Below, one piece after another: positions 8,060-16,822 of a stretch of 56,665 bases of DNA; the first letter of the stretch is position 1; each line of letters begins with the position of its first letter. The DNA is taken from positions 1 through 56,665 of the forward strand of contig CAJYLO010000024.1 of assembly GCA_913776245.1 (NCBI GenBank), in the 5' to 3' direction. The stretch is from an uncultured Chryseobacterium sp. GTDB taxonomy: Bacteria; Bacteroidota; Bacteroidia; Flavobacteriales; Weeksellaceae. The position numbers were made by a program, and so were the translations under genes. The notes below the pieces were generated by a model. It was not told the DNA's origin. It made no database searches and saw only the letters and a program-made list of their open reading frames with translations.

Positions 8060-10972
8060 TTAATATCCGAAAATCTCTTCAAGACTTACTTCTCTGAATT
8101 CGCCCATTTTGTTGATAGAATCCATATTCAGATTTTCTCTCTTTCCGATAATGGCCGTATTATATTTTAACGGCTTAATATCAGAATTATAAAAATCTGT
8201 GAGCTGAGGTAATGTTAAAGTCTGAATCTCTGCGTAAACATCTTTTCTGACATCATAATCAATCCCTAATTTCTTCAGGGCCATTTGGTTATAGAAAATA
8301 TTGGTTCGGTTGATTCGGTTTGAAGCAATCTGCTTCAAAGCAGAACCTCTCGCATTCTCAAACTGTGCAGGAATCTGTGGCAATTCCACCATCAGGTCAT
8401 TCATTGCAGCTACGGCAAGAGGCAGCTTATTGGCCTGCGTTCCGATATAATTGGTGACGTAATTCGGATGATTCTTTTCTGTAGCATTGGCATAAGAAAC
8501 ATAAGCCGAATAAGCCAGAGACTTGCTTTCTCTGATCTCCTGAAATACGATAGAAGACAACCCACGCCCAAAATATTCATTAAAAACACTCGCTTTTCCG
8601 AAGTTGGTAATATTCACGTTGCCGGCTTTAGCCACTTTTGACATTTCCATCTGCACCATATCATAGTTGGTGAAATAAACTTTGCCTTCAGTTGCCGGTT
8701 CAGGATATTCTTTTGCTTTGGCAGGCTGGATTTTTGTATTGCTGATAAATGGTTTTACCGCTTTTTCAAGGCCTTTCTGATTTTCGCCGTAAAGGAAAAC
8801 CTCATATGGATATTGATTCAGGTTTTTGATTTTGGACATCAGTTCATTAACATCAATATTCTGCAGACGCTCTTTTGAAATCACGTCGGTCATCCTGGAA
8901 TCTTTCCCGAATTTCGCATAATTAGCCAGTGCAGACATAATTCTGTTCTTATCTTTCTTTGCCACTTCCCTGGATTCCAAAATGGTTTTAACGGTCTGGT
9001 CATAAATGGCTTTATCCGCTTTCACGTTATTGATCCAATGGTTCATCAGCTCAACACCTTTTGCCATATTGCTTTCCAGTCCGCTTAATGTGATGATCAT
9101 CTGGTCATTGGAAGTTCTGAAACTATTGGTAATCCCAAGTTTATAGAACTCTTCTTTCAGCTGTTCAGGTGTATATTTATCAGTACCCAGATATTGAAGA
9201 ACGGTCACACCAAGTGCCAGTTCTTTATCATTATCTGTTCCGAACGGAAAAATGTAATTAACCTGAGCCACCTCATTATAATTATTTTTTACAAAGCTGA
9301 TCTTCTTGTCTTTGATCTCAGATGTGGCAATAGCCGTTTTGAAATCAATGAACTGTGGCTTGATATCGGATGATTTCGTGTTGATGATCTCTTTCAGAAA
9401 TGCAGATTGCGCTTCTCTGTTCAGTTTGATTGGCGTGATGCCCGGATTTTCAACACGTACCAGCTTGTCGTTAACGCCTTTTTCCTTGTAAACCACCACA
9501 TAATTATCTCTGAAAAAATCATTGGCAAATTTCACCACATCTGCCTTAGTAATCGCTTCATACTGGTTGATCTCATCCAGCTCCTGTTCCCAGGTTCTGT
9601 TTTTGATATATGTCGAATACAGCGTTGTAGCCAGTCCGTCTGCAGTTTCCCAATTTTTCATTCTCTGCACTTTCATATCATTGATAATCGCATTCAGCAT
9701 CCAGTCCGGGAACTGCCCTTTCTTGACAAGGTCGATCTGTTCCAGCAATAGCTTTTTGGCATCATCAAAGCTCTGACCTTCTTTTGGAACTACACTCAGA
9801 ACAAATGCGCCATAAGTTTTAAAAGGTGATTCATAAGCTCCCGCTCCTAGTGTCTTTTGTTTTTGGTTGATGTTAAGATCTATCAGCCCGGCGTCACCAT
9901 TATTGCTGAGTATTTCTGCGACAATATCTGCCAGTCTGGCTTCTTGTGTTCCATAAGAATCCGTTCTCCAGGCCATTGTCATTCTTGGTGTGGTCGGGCT
10001 TTTTACAGTTCTGGTCACGATGCTGGTCATTGGTTCTTCCGACACCATTTTTTTCATCGGCAGCTCTTTGTATTTGAAGGTTCCGAAGTACTGATCTACA
10101 AGCTTAATGGTTTTGTCAAAGTCCAGATCACCTACCAAAACTACAGCCATATTATTCGGAACGTAATAGGTATCAAAATATTTATGAATAGCCTGCATAG
10201 ATGGATTCTTCAAGTGTTCCGATGTCCCGATAGTCGTCTGTTGTCCGTTAGGATGTTTTGGAAAGAGCGCTTCCATCATTGCATAGTTCACCAGTCTTCC
10301 GTCATTATCCTGCGCCCTGTTAAATTCTTCATATACCGCTTCCAGCTCGGTGTGGAATAATCTCAGAACCAATTCGGAGAAACGTTCTTTTTCCACTTTC
10401 AGCCATTTTTCCAGCTCGTTGGATGGGATGTTGTTTTTATAAACTGTTTCATCCAGCCAGGTGTGGGCATTAGTTCCTGTTGCGCCAAGAGATGATATCG
10501 CCTTGTCATATTCATTAGCAATCGCATATTTAGAAGCTTCCTGGGAAACTTCATCGATCTTCTTGTATAACGCTTTTTTCTTTTCCGGGTCTTTTTCAGT
10601 TTTGTGCTGCTCATAGAGATCAGAGATCTGATTAAGCAACGCTTTTTCCTTATCCCAATCCTGAGTTCCGAGGTGGGATGTCCCTTTGAAAACCATATGT
10701 TCAAGGTAATGCGCCAATCCTGTGTTGTCACTTGGGTCATTGTTAGATCCTGTTCTCACAGGTATGTAGGTCTGAACTCTTGGAGCATCATCATTTTTAG
10801 CAAGATAGACTTTCAATCCGTTTTTCAGGGTGTAAAGTCTTACGCCGGACTGGTCATTTTTTACGGTTTCATAGGTGTAACCTTGTTTATCGGTCTGGGT
10901 TTGGGTTTCAAATTTCTGTGCCATTGCATTCATCATAAATAATAGTGAAACTGAAATAAAAATTTTCTTCAT
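8060..10972 (-). CDS. M16 family zinc metallopeptidase, tandem (pitrilysin-like), secreted
   Basis: A 970-aa protein with a signal peptide (1-18, ending NAMAQ) and two M16 halves. The inverted zinc motif HxxEH is present as H88-Y-L-E91-H92 in GLAHYLEHMVFKGT, and the third ligand lies in ELEAVYEEFNRAQD roughly 75 residues later. The second half (about 540-960) lacks the zinc motif, as usual for the inactive partner domain, and contains the R/Y-type signature ESKSLAYSAYVSY. It probably degrades peptides in the periplasm or at the surface. Length matches other Bacteroidota members. Monocistronic. Confidence 0.9.
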   Translation of the reverse strand: MKKIFISVSLLFMMNAMAQKFETQTQTDKQGYTYETVKNDQSGVRLYTLKNGLKVYLAKNDDAPRVQTYIPVRTGSNNDPSDNTGLAHYLEHMVFKGTSHLGTQDWDKEKALLNQISDLYEQHKTEKDPEKKKALYKKIDEVSQEASKYAIANEYDKAISSLGATGTNAHTWLDETVYKNNIPSNELEKWLKVEKERFSELVLRLFHTELEAVYEEFNRAQDNDGRLVNYAMMEALFPKHPNGQQTTIGTSEHLKNPSMQAIHKYFDTYYVPNNMAVVLVGDLDFDKTIKLVDQYFGTFKYKELPMKKMVSEEPMTSIVTRTVKSPTTPRMTMAWRTDSYGTQEARLADIVAEILSNNGDAGLIDLNINQKQKTLGAGAYESPFKTYGAFVLSVVPKEGQSFDDAKKLLLEQIDLVKKGQFPDWMLNAIINDMKVQRMKNWETADGLATTLYSTYIKNRTWEQELDEINQYEAITKADVVKFANDFFRDNYVVVYKEKGVNDKLVRVENPGITPIKLNREAQSAFLKEIINTKSSDIKPQFIDFKTAIATSEIKDKKISFVKNNYNEVAQVNYIFPFGTDNDKELALGVTVLQYLGTDKYTPEQLKEEFYKLGITNSFRTSNDQMIITLSGLESNMAKGVELMNHWINNVKADKAIYDQTVKTILESREVAKKDKNRIMSALANYAKFGKDSRMTDVISKERLQNIDVNELMSKIKNLNQYPYEVFLYGENQKGLEKAVKPFISNTKIQPAKAKEYPEPATEGKVYFTNYDMVQMEMSKVAKAGNVNITNFGKASVFNEYFGRGLSSIVFQEIRESKSLAYSAYVSYANATEKNHPNYVTNYIGTQANKLPLAVAAMNDLMVELPQIPAQFENARGSALKQIASNRINRTNIFYNQMALKKLGIDYDVRKDVYAEIQTLTLPQLTDFYNSDIKPLKYNTAIIGKRENLNMDSINKMGEFREVSLEEIFGY

Positions 10973-11154
10973 ATACTATACTTTTATTTTTTTAATTTTT
11001 ATTCGGGGCGTAATTTACGCAACAATTTATTAGTTGACAATTATTGTTGATTGTTACTTATGATGTTTATGCTGACAGCTCGCAAAGAAAAATCCTGTGT
11101 GAATAGAGATTTTATAGAAGTAGACAAATAATTTTTTGATTGTTTGATGAAAGA

Positions 11155-11191
11155 AAATAAAAAAAGACAAACTATATTAAAGTCTGCCTTT
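11155..11191 (-). terminator. Terminator of the 11.2-kb lipoprotein gene
   Basis: On the reverse strand a 10-bp stem with two G-T pairs (11182-11191 with 11163-11172) is followed by a run of T. It lies 20 nt past the lipoprotein stop. Confidence 0.55.
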
Positions 11192-11210
11192 TTAATCAAC
11201 GTAAGATTAT

Positions 11211-11666
11211 TTATTTGACAAATACAGTAATAATTTTTTCATCTATGCCATCGCCATCCACATCATCATAGTCATCTACAAACTGAAGTTCGTTATTGGT
11301 TCTGCTGATAACTTCCACATTCTTGCCATCTATCACCAGTTTTTTGGCATTATGGTAATATGAATAGAATACTGTTTCAGAACCAAGATTTTCACAATCC
11401 AGCGTTGCATTCAGATCGTAGATTTGTGAGGTCATTTTATTATCAGCCCTGAAATCAAAGGTGCTGGCCTTGTAACACGCAGAATAATCTGTATTTGAAA
11501 GCGTTGTACCATTGTTTGCTACCACAATTTTTCTGGAGGGACTCCAGACACCAATTATTGAAAATTCTTCCGTTCGGTCATCATCTTTAGAGCAGGCGTT
11601 CCACAGGAATAAAGCAGCGCATAAGGGCAACAGCATTTTTTTGTTCGCAGTCATTGAATTTATCAT
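11211..11666 (-). CDS. Lipoprotein, lipocalin-like fold possible
   Basis: A secreted lipoprotein of about 150 residues with a lipobox LFLWNAC followed by SKDDDRTEE. The region FSIIGVWSPSRKIVV resembles the start of small Bacteroidota lipocalin-like lipoproteins. The C-terminal stretch DDYDDVDGDGIDEKI is acidic and could bind calcium. Three starts are possible (11693, 11666, 11654); the longest adds an unlikely hydrophobic leader before the signal peptide, so 11666 is chosen and 11654 is equally plausible. Function unknown. Confidence 0.65.
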   Translation of the reverse strand: MINSMTANKKMLLPLCAALFLWNACSKDDDRTEEFSIIGVWSPSRKIVVANNGTTLSNTDYSACYKASTFDFRADNKMTSQIYDLNATLDCENLGSETVFYSYYHNAKKLVIDGKNVEVISRTNNELQFVDDYDDVDGDGIDEKIITVFVK

Positions 11667-11696
11667 CCTATAAATATAGAGAAAAATATACAAATG

Positions 11697-12731
11697 CTAT
11701 ATCACACTCAGAAAAGCCATCGTATCTACATTATCCGCATAAGTATCTAACGAAGGATTTTGAGTCTCTCCAAAGCGGATCGCATCTAAACCTGATTCGG
11801 ATTTTGCAACAACAACCTGGATATCATCTTTGTTCTCTTCTAGATATTTTACGACGTCATCAAAATTATTATAACGAGAAAAATTGATCACGGACAAAGG
11901 ACTGAATAGCTTTTCATCTTCTTTCAGCATCACAAAATTATTATCCCAGAACACATCCTGATTCAGAAGGTAAATTGCTCTGTTATAATCATAGTTATTG
12001 GCGTATTTATGATGATTAATGATATCACTGTAATGTACAAAACTTTCAAAGAGCCTGTCCAGACTGAAATTTTCAGGAATCAGAATTTTAGTAACGTTCC
12101 TGCATCCTAACCCGAAGTAACGGAAAATATCATCCGCTAATAATCTCAGTTCCTCATCTGTTTCATCACCTGTGAGCACCGCTATAGATGTTCTGTTTTT
12201 GCGGATAATACTCAGGCTGTCCTTGAAATAGTACTCCAGATATCTGGCGGTGTTATTACTTCCGGTTGCAATCACAGCGTCGAAGTTCTCGAGTTTTTCC
12301 ACGATGTGGTATTCGATGTCATTATTGGAAAACTCATTCCATAATTGCAAAAGATAAGGCAGCATCAATCGGTCTTTTGATGATAATTTAATAACCGGAA
12401 TATGATTGCTGAGCACCACTGAAATAATATCATGAAAACCAACCAGCGGGATGTTTCCGGCCAAAATCAATCCTACTCTTCTGGGTGTATTGGAAAGCTT
12501 ATACCCGGAAAGCCAGTTTTCGATATTGTCCTTCGTGAAAAGCCCTGACCATTGTTTCAGATTATATCTTTGGTTCTCCTGGGTAAACCATGGGTTTTCA
12601 AGTTCGGAACGTGTCATGAGATAAGCCAGTCGTTCTTCCTTTTTATTATAGTTATCATCATTTTTCTGAATAAAATCATTAATGAATTGACCTAATTTTT
12701 CAAGTCCCAAAATTTTGTTTTCGTTCAGCAT
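11697..12731 (-). CDS. Acyl-CoA reductase (LuxC-like)
   Basis: The protein (344 aa from the ATG at 12731) resembles the acyl-CoA reductase family, NAD(P)H-dependent aldehyde dehydrogenase-like enzymes reducing acyl-CoA to aldehyde. Recognisable segments are GLILAGNIPLVGFHDIISVVL, the nucleotide-site-like IATGSNN, and FRYFGLGCRNVTK with the expected catalytic Cys in GLGCRNV. The longest ORF starts at 12782, but its extra 17 residues would overlap the divergent promoter. In this phylum the gene is commonly found beside a ferredoxin and serC/serA, as here; the physiological substrate is unknown to me. Confidence 0.75.
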   Translation of the reverse strand: MLNENKILGLEKLGQFINDFIQKNDDNYNKKEERLAYLMTRSELENPWFTQENQRYNLKQWSGLFTKDNIENWLSGYKLSNTPRRVGLILAGNIPLVGFHDIISVVLSNHIPVIKLSSKDRLMLPYLLQLWNEFSNNDIEYHIVEKLENFDAVIATGSNNTARYLEYYFKDSLSIIRKNRTSIAVLTGDETDEELRLLADDIFRYFGLGCRNVTKILIPENFSLDRLFESFVHYSDIINHHKYANNYDYNRAIYLLNQDVFWDNNFVMLKEDEKLFSPLSVINFSRYNNFDDVVKYLEENKDDIQVVVAKSESGLDAIRFGETQNPSLDTYADNVDTMAFLSVI

Positions 12732-12748
12732 AGCTGGCTTTTTTTTTG

Positions 12749-12766
12749 TAATTTTGCACAAAAATA
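12749..12766. promoter_or_regulatory. Divergent -7 boxes for ferredoxin (+) and acyl-CoA reductase (-)
   Basis: TAATTTTG at 12749-12756 on the forward strand and TATTTTTG at 12759-12766 on the reverse strand both fit TAnnTTTG, placing the two start sites almost back to back in a 50-bp gap. No good -33 boxes are seen. Confidence 0.4.
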
Positions 12767-12781
12767 TAAATAAATATAGCA

Positions 12782-13132
12782 ATGGCTATTAAGATAACAG
12801 ACGAATGTATAAATTGTGGCGCTTGTGAACCGGAATGTCCGAACAATGCCATCTATGAAGGAGCAGTAGACTGGAAAGCATCAGAAGGAACAGCCCTGAA
12901 AGGAATGGTGGTTTTGTCATCCGGCCTTTCTGTAAATGCAGATGCCGCTCAGGAACCCGTTAGTGATGATTATTACTTTATAGTTACAGATAAATGTACG
13001 GAATGTAAAGGTTTCCACGAAGAACCACAGTGTGCCGCTGTCTGCCCTGTAGACTGTTGTGTGCCAGATGAAGATCATGTAGAATCTGAAGAACAGCTGC
13101 TGGCCAAGAAAGCATTTCTTCACAACGAGTAA
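12782..13132 (+). CDS. 2[4Fe-4S] ferredoxin
   Basis: A 116-aa electron carrier with two cluster motifs: CINCGACEPECP near the N-terminus and CTECKGFHEEPQCAAVCPVDCC about 65 residues later. An insert of about 40 residues separates them, and the second motif has a spacer between its first two Cys and the rest, as in the YfhL/FdxA-like group of Bacteroidota. It is divergent from the acyl-CoA reductase, for which it could supply electrons, and lies upstream of serC; both links are inferred from position. Confidence 0.88.
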   Translation: MAIKITDECINCGACEPECPNNAIYEGAVDWKASEGTALKGMVVLSSGLSVNADAAQEPVSDDYYFIVTDKCTECKGFHEEPQCAAVCPVDCCVPDEDHVESEEQLLAKKAFLHNE

Positions 13133-13211
13133 TTCTGCTTCTGGCCTATTGCAATTGGCTTTTAGCTAAAGAACTATTACCTAAATCCTAACACCTAATT
13201 ACTTACAATAA

Positions 13212-14267
13212 ATGAAAAAACATAATTTTAGTGCAGGTCCCAGCATTCTTCCTCAGGAGGTTTTCCAGAAAGCCGCAGAAGCTATTCTCAATTTCAACGG
13301 AATGGGACTGTCTATTCTTGAGATATCACACAGAAGCAAAGAATTCGTAGCGGTAATGGATGAAGCTAGAGCTATTGTAAAAAGGCTTATGAATCTGGGC
13401 GATGATTATGAAGTCCTTTATCTTCAGGGCGGCGCAAGCCTTCAGTTTCTTATGGTTCCTTTTAATCTTCTTACAACCGACGGGAAAGCGGCTTATACTG
13501 ATACAGGAACCTGGGCATCAGGCGCAATAAAAGAAGCTAAGAAATTAGGAAATATAGATATTGTGGCATCTTCAAAAGACGCGAATTACAATTATATTCC
13601 AAAAGATTATAAGGTGGGTTCAGAGTATGATTATTTTCACTGTACATCCAACAATACCATTTTCGGAACTCAGATCAAAGAATTCCCAAAAGTTGATACT
13701 TTGATGGTTTGTGATATGTCATCCGACATTTTCAGCAGACAGTTGGATTTTTCACAGTTTGACCTGATCTATGCCGGTGCACAGAAAAATATGGGTCCTG
13801 CCGGTGCAACACTGGTAGTCGTGAAAAAATCGATTCTCGGAAAAACGGGAAGAAATATTCCTACTTACTTGGATTATGCTGTTCATATCGATAAGGAATC
13901 TATGTCCAATACACCTCCGGTTTTTGCCGTCTATGCATCTTACCTTACTTTGAAGTATCTGGAAGAAAACGGAGGAATAGCTGCTGCTGAAGAAAAAAAT
14001 AACGCAAAAGCGAAATTGCTTTATGATGAAATCGACAGAAATCCTAACTTCCAGGGTGTAGCTGCGGTTGAAGACCGTTCTTTTATGAATGTGACATTTA
14101 CCCTGACCGATGAATCCAAAAAAGAAGCTTTTGATACGGCCTGGAAAGCAGCAGGAATCAGCGGACTAAACGGACACAGAAGCGTTGGTGGTTACAGAGC
14201 AAGTATATATAATGCAATGCCCATAGAAAGTGTACAGGTTTTGGTTGATGTGATGCGAAGTATATAA
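13212..14267 (+). CDS. serC: Phosphoserine aminotransferase
   Basis: A 351-aa PLP enzyme that transfers the amino group of glutamate to 3-phosphohydroxypyruvate, giving phosphoserine. The start KKHNFSAGPSILPQEV and YLQGGASLQF are typical, and the PLP lysine is Lys192 in YAGAQKNMGPAG. The end GLNGHRSVGGYRASIYNAMP is a SerC signature. Length is standard. The ferredoxin gene lies 79 nt upstream, and serA and DUF1015 follow. A terminator lies between serC and serA, so serA may be partly or separately transcribed. Confidence 0.95.
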   Translation: MKKHNFSAGPSILPQEVFQKAAEAILNFNGMGLSILEISHRSKEFVAVMDEARAIVKRLMNLGDDYEVLYLQGGASLQFLMVPFNLLTTDGKAAYTDTGTWASGAIKEAKKLGNIDIVASSKDANYNYIPKDYKVGSEYDYFHCTSNNTIFGTQIKEFPKVDTLMVCDMSSDIFSRQLDFSQFDLIYAGAQKNMGPAGATLVVVKKSILGKTGRNIPTYLDYAVHIDKESMSNTPPVFAVYASYLTLKYLEENGGIAAAEEKNNAKAKLLYDEIDRNPNFQGVAAVEDRSFMNVTFTLTDESKKEAFDTAWKAAGISGLNGHRSVGGYRASIYNAMPIESVQVLVDVMRSI

Positions 14268-14287
14268 AATACGGCTTATAAAATTCA

Positions 14288-14318
14288 AACGTTCTCAGGT
14301 AATTGAGAACGTTTTTTT
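14288..14318 (+). terminator. Terminator downstream of serC
   Basis: A perfect 10-bp stem (14288-14297 with 14304-14313), GGTAAT loop and a seven-T tail (14312-14318). It sits inside the serC-serA gap and would reduce read-through. Confidence 0.8.
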
Positions 14319-14425
14319 GTTAAATTAATGTTAATTCAGATAAATTCCGTATCTTAGCCCACCTTTATTTTCAGATTAAACAACATAAGGGAACCCAGTT
14401 ATAACAGCATTTTTTCATTAAACAA

Positions 14426-15382
14426 ATGATTGTATTAGCCAATGACGGAATCTCGGAAAACGGGATCGAGCTTTTAAGGAAAGACGGTATTTCTGTTTTA
14501 GATGCCAGAGTATCCGCTGAGCACCTGAGCAAATTCATCAATGAAAATAATGTTGATGTTCTTCTTGTAAGAAGTGCCACACAGGTCAGAAAAAAGCTTA
14601 TTGATGAATGTCCCAATCTCAAAATTATTGGACGGGGCGGTATCGGTATGGATAATATTGATGTGGAATATGCCATTGACAGAGGTATTTATATCATCAA
14701 TACTCCTAAGGCTTCCTGCAAGTCTGTTGCGGAACTTGTATTTGCGCATTTTTTTTCATTGGCAAGATTTCTCCACGAAAGTAACAGGCTGATGCCTCTG
14801 GAAGGTGAGACGAAATTCAACACGTTAAAAAAATCTTTTAATAACGCTACAGAACTCTCCGGAAAAACGCTGGGTGTTATCGGAATGGGAAATATAGGAC
14901 TGGAAGTGATCAAGATGGGAATCTCACTGGGGATGAACATCTTAGCTTATAACAGAACACAGAAGACCGAAACTGTTGAAATTTCTTTCTTCGATGGACA
15001 ATCTTTGCATTTCGAAATTAAATCCGTAAATTTAGATGAGGTTTTAAAAAAATCTGATTTTATAAGTATCAACATTGGGAAAACAGATCAATATCTTATC
15101 GATGACAGGGAGATTAAAATGATGAAGGATGGCGTTTTTATTGCCAATACAGCAAGAGGCGGCATTTTGAATGAAGTTGCACTGATTGATGCTATTGAAG
15201 CTGGTAAAGTTGCGGGTGCTGCTTTGGATGTTTTTGAGAATGAACCCAACCCGGAAATAGAAATCCTCATGAATCCTGCCTTATCGCTATCTCCGCATAT
15301 CGGAGGCAATACGCTGGAAGCTCAGAACAGAATTGCAGAGGAGCTAGCAGAGCAAATCATAAAAATAAAAGACGAACTATAA
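14426..15382 (+). CDS. serA: D-3-phosphoglycerate dehydrogenase, short form without ACT domain
   Basis: A 318-aa NAD-dependent 2-hydroxyacid dehydrogenase catalysing the first step of serine synthesis. The nucleotide site GVIGMGNIGLEVIK (about 150-163), substrate-binding IGRGGIGMDNID (about 70-81), ANTARGGILNE, and the catalytic His in LSPHIGGNT are present. There is no C-terminal ACT domain, so direct serine feedback through ACT is not expected. The DUF1015 gene begins 3 nt after the stop, indicating co-transcription. Confidence 0.9.
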   Translation: MIVLANDGISENGIELLRKDGISVLDARVSAEHLSKFINENNVDVLLVRSATQVRKKLIDECPNLKIIGRGGIGMDNIDVEYAIDRGIYIINTPKASCKSVAELVFAHFFSLARFLHESNRLMPLEGETKFNTLKKSFNNATELSGKTLGVIGMGNIGLEVIKMGISLGMNILAYNRTQKTETVEISFFDGQSLHFEIKSVNLDEVLKKSDFISINIGKTDQYLIDDREIKMMKDGVFIANTARGGILNEVALIDAIEAGKVAGAALDVFENEPNPEIEILMNPALSLSPHIGGNTLEAQNRIAEELAEQIIKIKDEL

Positions 15383-15385
15383 TAT

Positions 15386-16627
15386 ATGCCAGTATTTAAA
15401 CCATTTAGAGGAATCAGACCAAATCCTGATTTTATTGATGTTTTTCCTACTTACTCTTTAGATAATTTTACTCAAGAAGAGATCAATAAAAAAGCACAAG
15501 TAGATGATTCTTATATACAGATGATAAAGCCTGCTGTTGTAAGCAAATCAAAAGATGTAGACCGAAACCTGCGGAAGATAAGATCTAATTTCGAAGAGCT
15601 TTTGCAGGATAAAAAGATTACGCAGGATGATTCTGCTTATTATCTTTATGAGCAGACGCTGCCGGACAAAACAAGTTTCCGAGGCCTGATGGGGCTTGTA
15701 AGCGTGGATGATTTCTGGGACGGAAAAATAAAGAAGCACGAATCTACCATAACAGAAAGAAGAATGAAAATGGCGCATTATCTTGAAAAAGTAGGCGTAC
15801 AGGCAGAGCCGGTTCTTCTCACCTACCATTCCAACTCCAAAGTAGAGCTTCTGATGAATCACGAACAAAAAAATGTTCCCATCATCAACTATACCGACGA
15901 TAAAGGCGTGAGGCATAAAATCTGGAGAATAGACAATCGCCTCAAGCTGCAGCAGTTCAAAGAAGTCTTGGATCCCATTGATTCATTCTATATTGCAGAC
16001 GGGCACCACAGAATAGGTTCTGTGGCAGAATATGCCAAAAAGCAGAGGGAAAAATATAAAAGATCACACGGGACAGAACATTATAACTTCGTTTACAGCT
16101 TCATTGTCTCTAACCAATCTATAAAAATCAATGATTATAACAGGCTTCTTAAGGATCTCAACGGTCTTACGGAAGAAGAATTTCTCAATAAACTCAGAGA
16201 AGATTTCCAGATCCACGATAAAGGTGAAGCGCCATATTTTCCTTCTCAGAAATTTCATATCAGTATGTACCTTGGCGGAAAATTCTACAGTCTCCATGTG
16301 AAGCACAGCATCCGCGAAGAGCATAAAAATGGCAATGACCTAGACCATCACCTGGTAAACAAATATATTTTTGAAAATATTCTTGGAATTGAAAATGCCA
16401 AACATACCGATAAAATTATTTATCAGAAAGGTACTTCCGATATCAAAGGTATTACAGAGCTGAAAGAAAAAGTAGACAGCGGAGAATATAAAGTAGGATT
16501 CGGAATCTATCCCATCAGTTTTACAGACCTTCTGAAAATTTCAGATAAAGAGATCAAGATGCCTCCAAAATGTACATTAATAGAGCCAAAATTGATCACA
16601 GCTCTGATAATGTATGATATGAAATAA
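15386..16627 (+). CDS. DUF1015 family protein in the serine operon
   Basis: A 413-aa protein opening PVFKPFRGIRPNPDFIDVF and containing FYIADGHHRIGSVAEYA (about residues 201-217), both hallmarks of DUF1015. The DGHHR motif resembles the GxHR segment of ParB/Srx-fold proteins, which include archaeal and staphylococcal free-serine kinases; that similarity is my inference. It follows serA by 3 nt, an arrangement seen repeatedly in Bacteroidota, which implies a role in serine or hydroxypyruvate metabolism. Its biochemical activity is not established. Confidence 0.8.
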   Translation: MPVFKPFRGIRPNPDFIDVFPTYSLDNFTQEEINKKAQVDDSYIQMIKPAVVSKSKDVDRNLRKIRSNFEELLQDKKITQDDSAYYLYEQTLPDKTSFRGLMGLVSVDDFWDGKIKKHESTITERRMKMAHYLEKVGVQAEPVLLTYHSNSKVELLMNHEQKNVPIINYTDDKGVRHKIWRIDNRLKLQQFKEVLDPIDSFYIADGHHRIGSVAEYAKKQREKYKRSHGTEHYNFVYSFIVSNQSIKINDYNRLLKDLNGLTEEEFLNKLREDFQIHDKGEAPYFPSQKFHISMYLGGKFYSLHVKHSIREEHKNGNDLDHHLVNKYIFENILGIENAKHTDKIIYQKGTSDIKGITELKEKVDSGEYKVGFGIYPISFTDLLKISDKEIKMPPKCTLIEPKLITALIMYDMK

Positions 16628-16648
16628 ATTTTTCCCGGTAAAAATTAC

Positions 16649-16673
16649 AAGACAGCATACAGCTGTCTTTTTT
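16649..16673 (+). terminator. Terminator of the serA-DUF1015 unit
   Basis: An 8-bp stem (16649-16656 with 16662-16669), ATACA loop and T-run, 21 nt after the DUF1015 stop. Confidence 0.75.
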
Positions 16674-16822
16674 ATTTTAAGTTTCTATTTTGGCTGTCAA
16701 ATATTTAGGCAAAGATATTATTATTAGCATTGAGAATTGAAAAAATAATTAACAAGAGTTAATTTTTATTTTTATCTTTACTCAGCAAAACACAAAGGAT
16801 ATATTAAAACTAATAATTATAT

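Noticed and set aside
9857..10360. 167-aa forward ORF inside the M16 protease gene
   Set aside because: Antisense shadow; Cys/His-rich translation typical of out-of-frame reading.
13133..13211. Possible repeat or small RNA in the ferredoxin-serC gap
   Set aside because: Only loose TTGGCTTTTAGC-like similarity to common intergenic filler; no stable hairpin or second copy seen.
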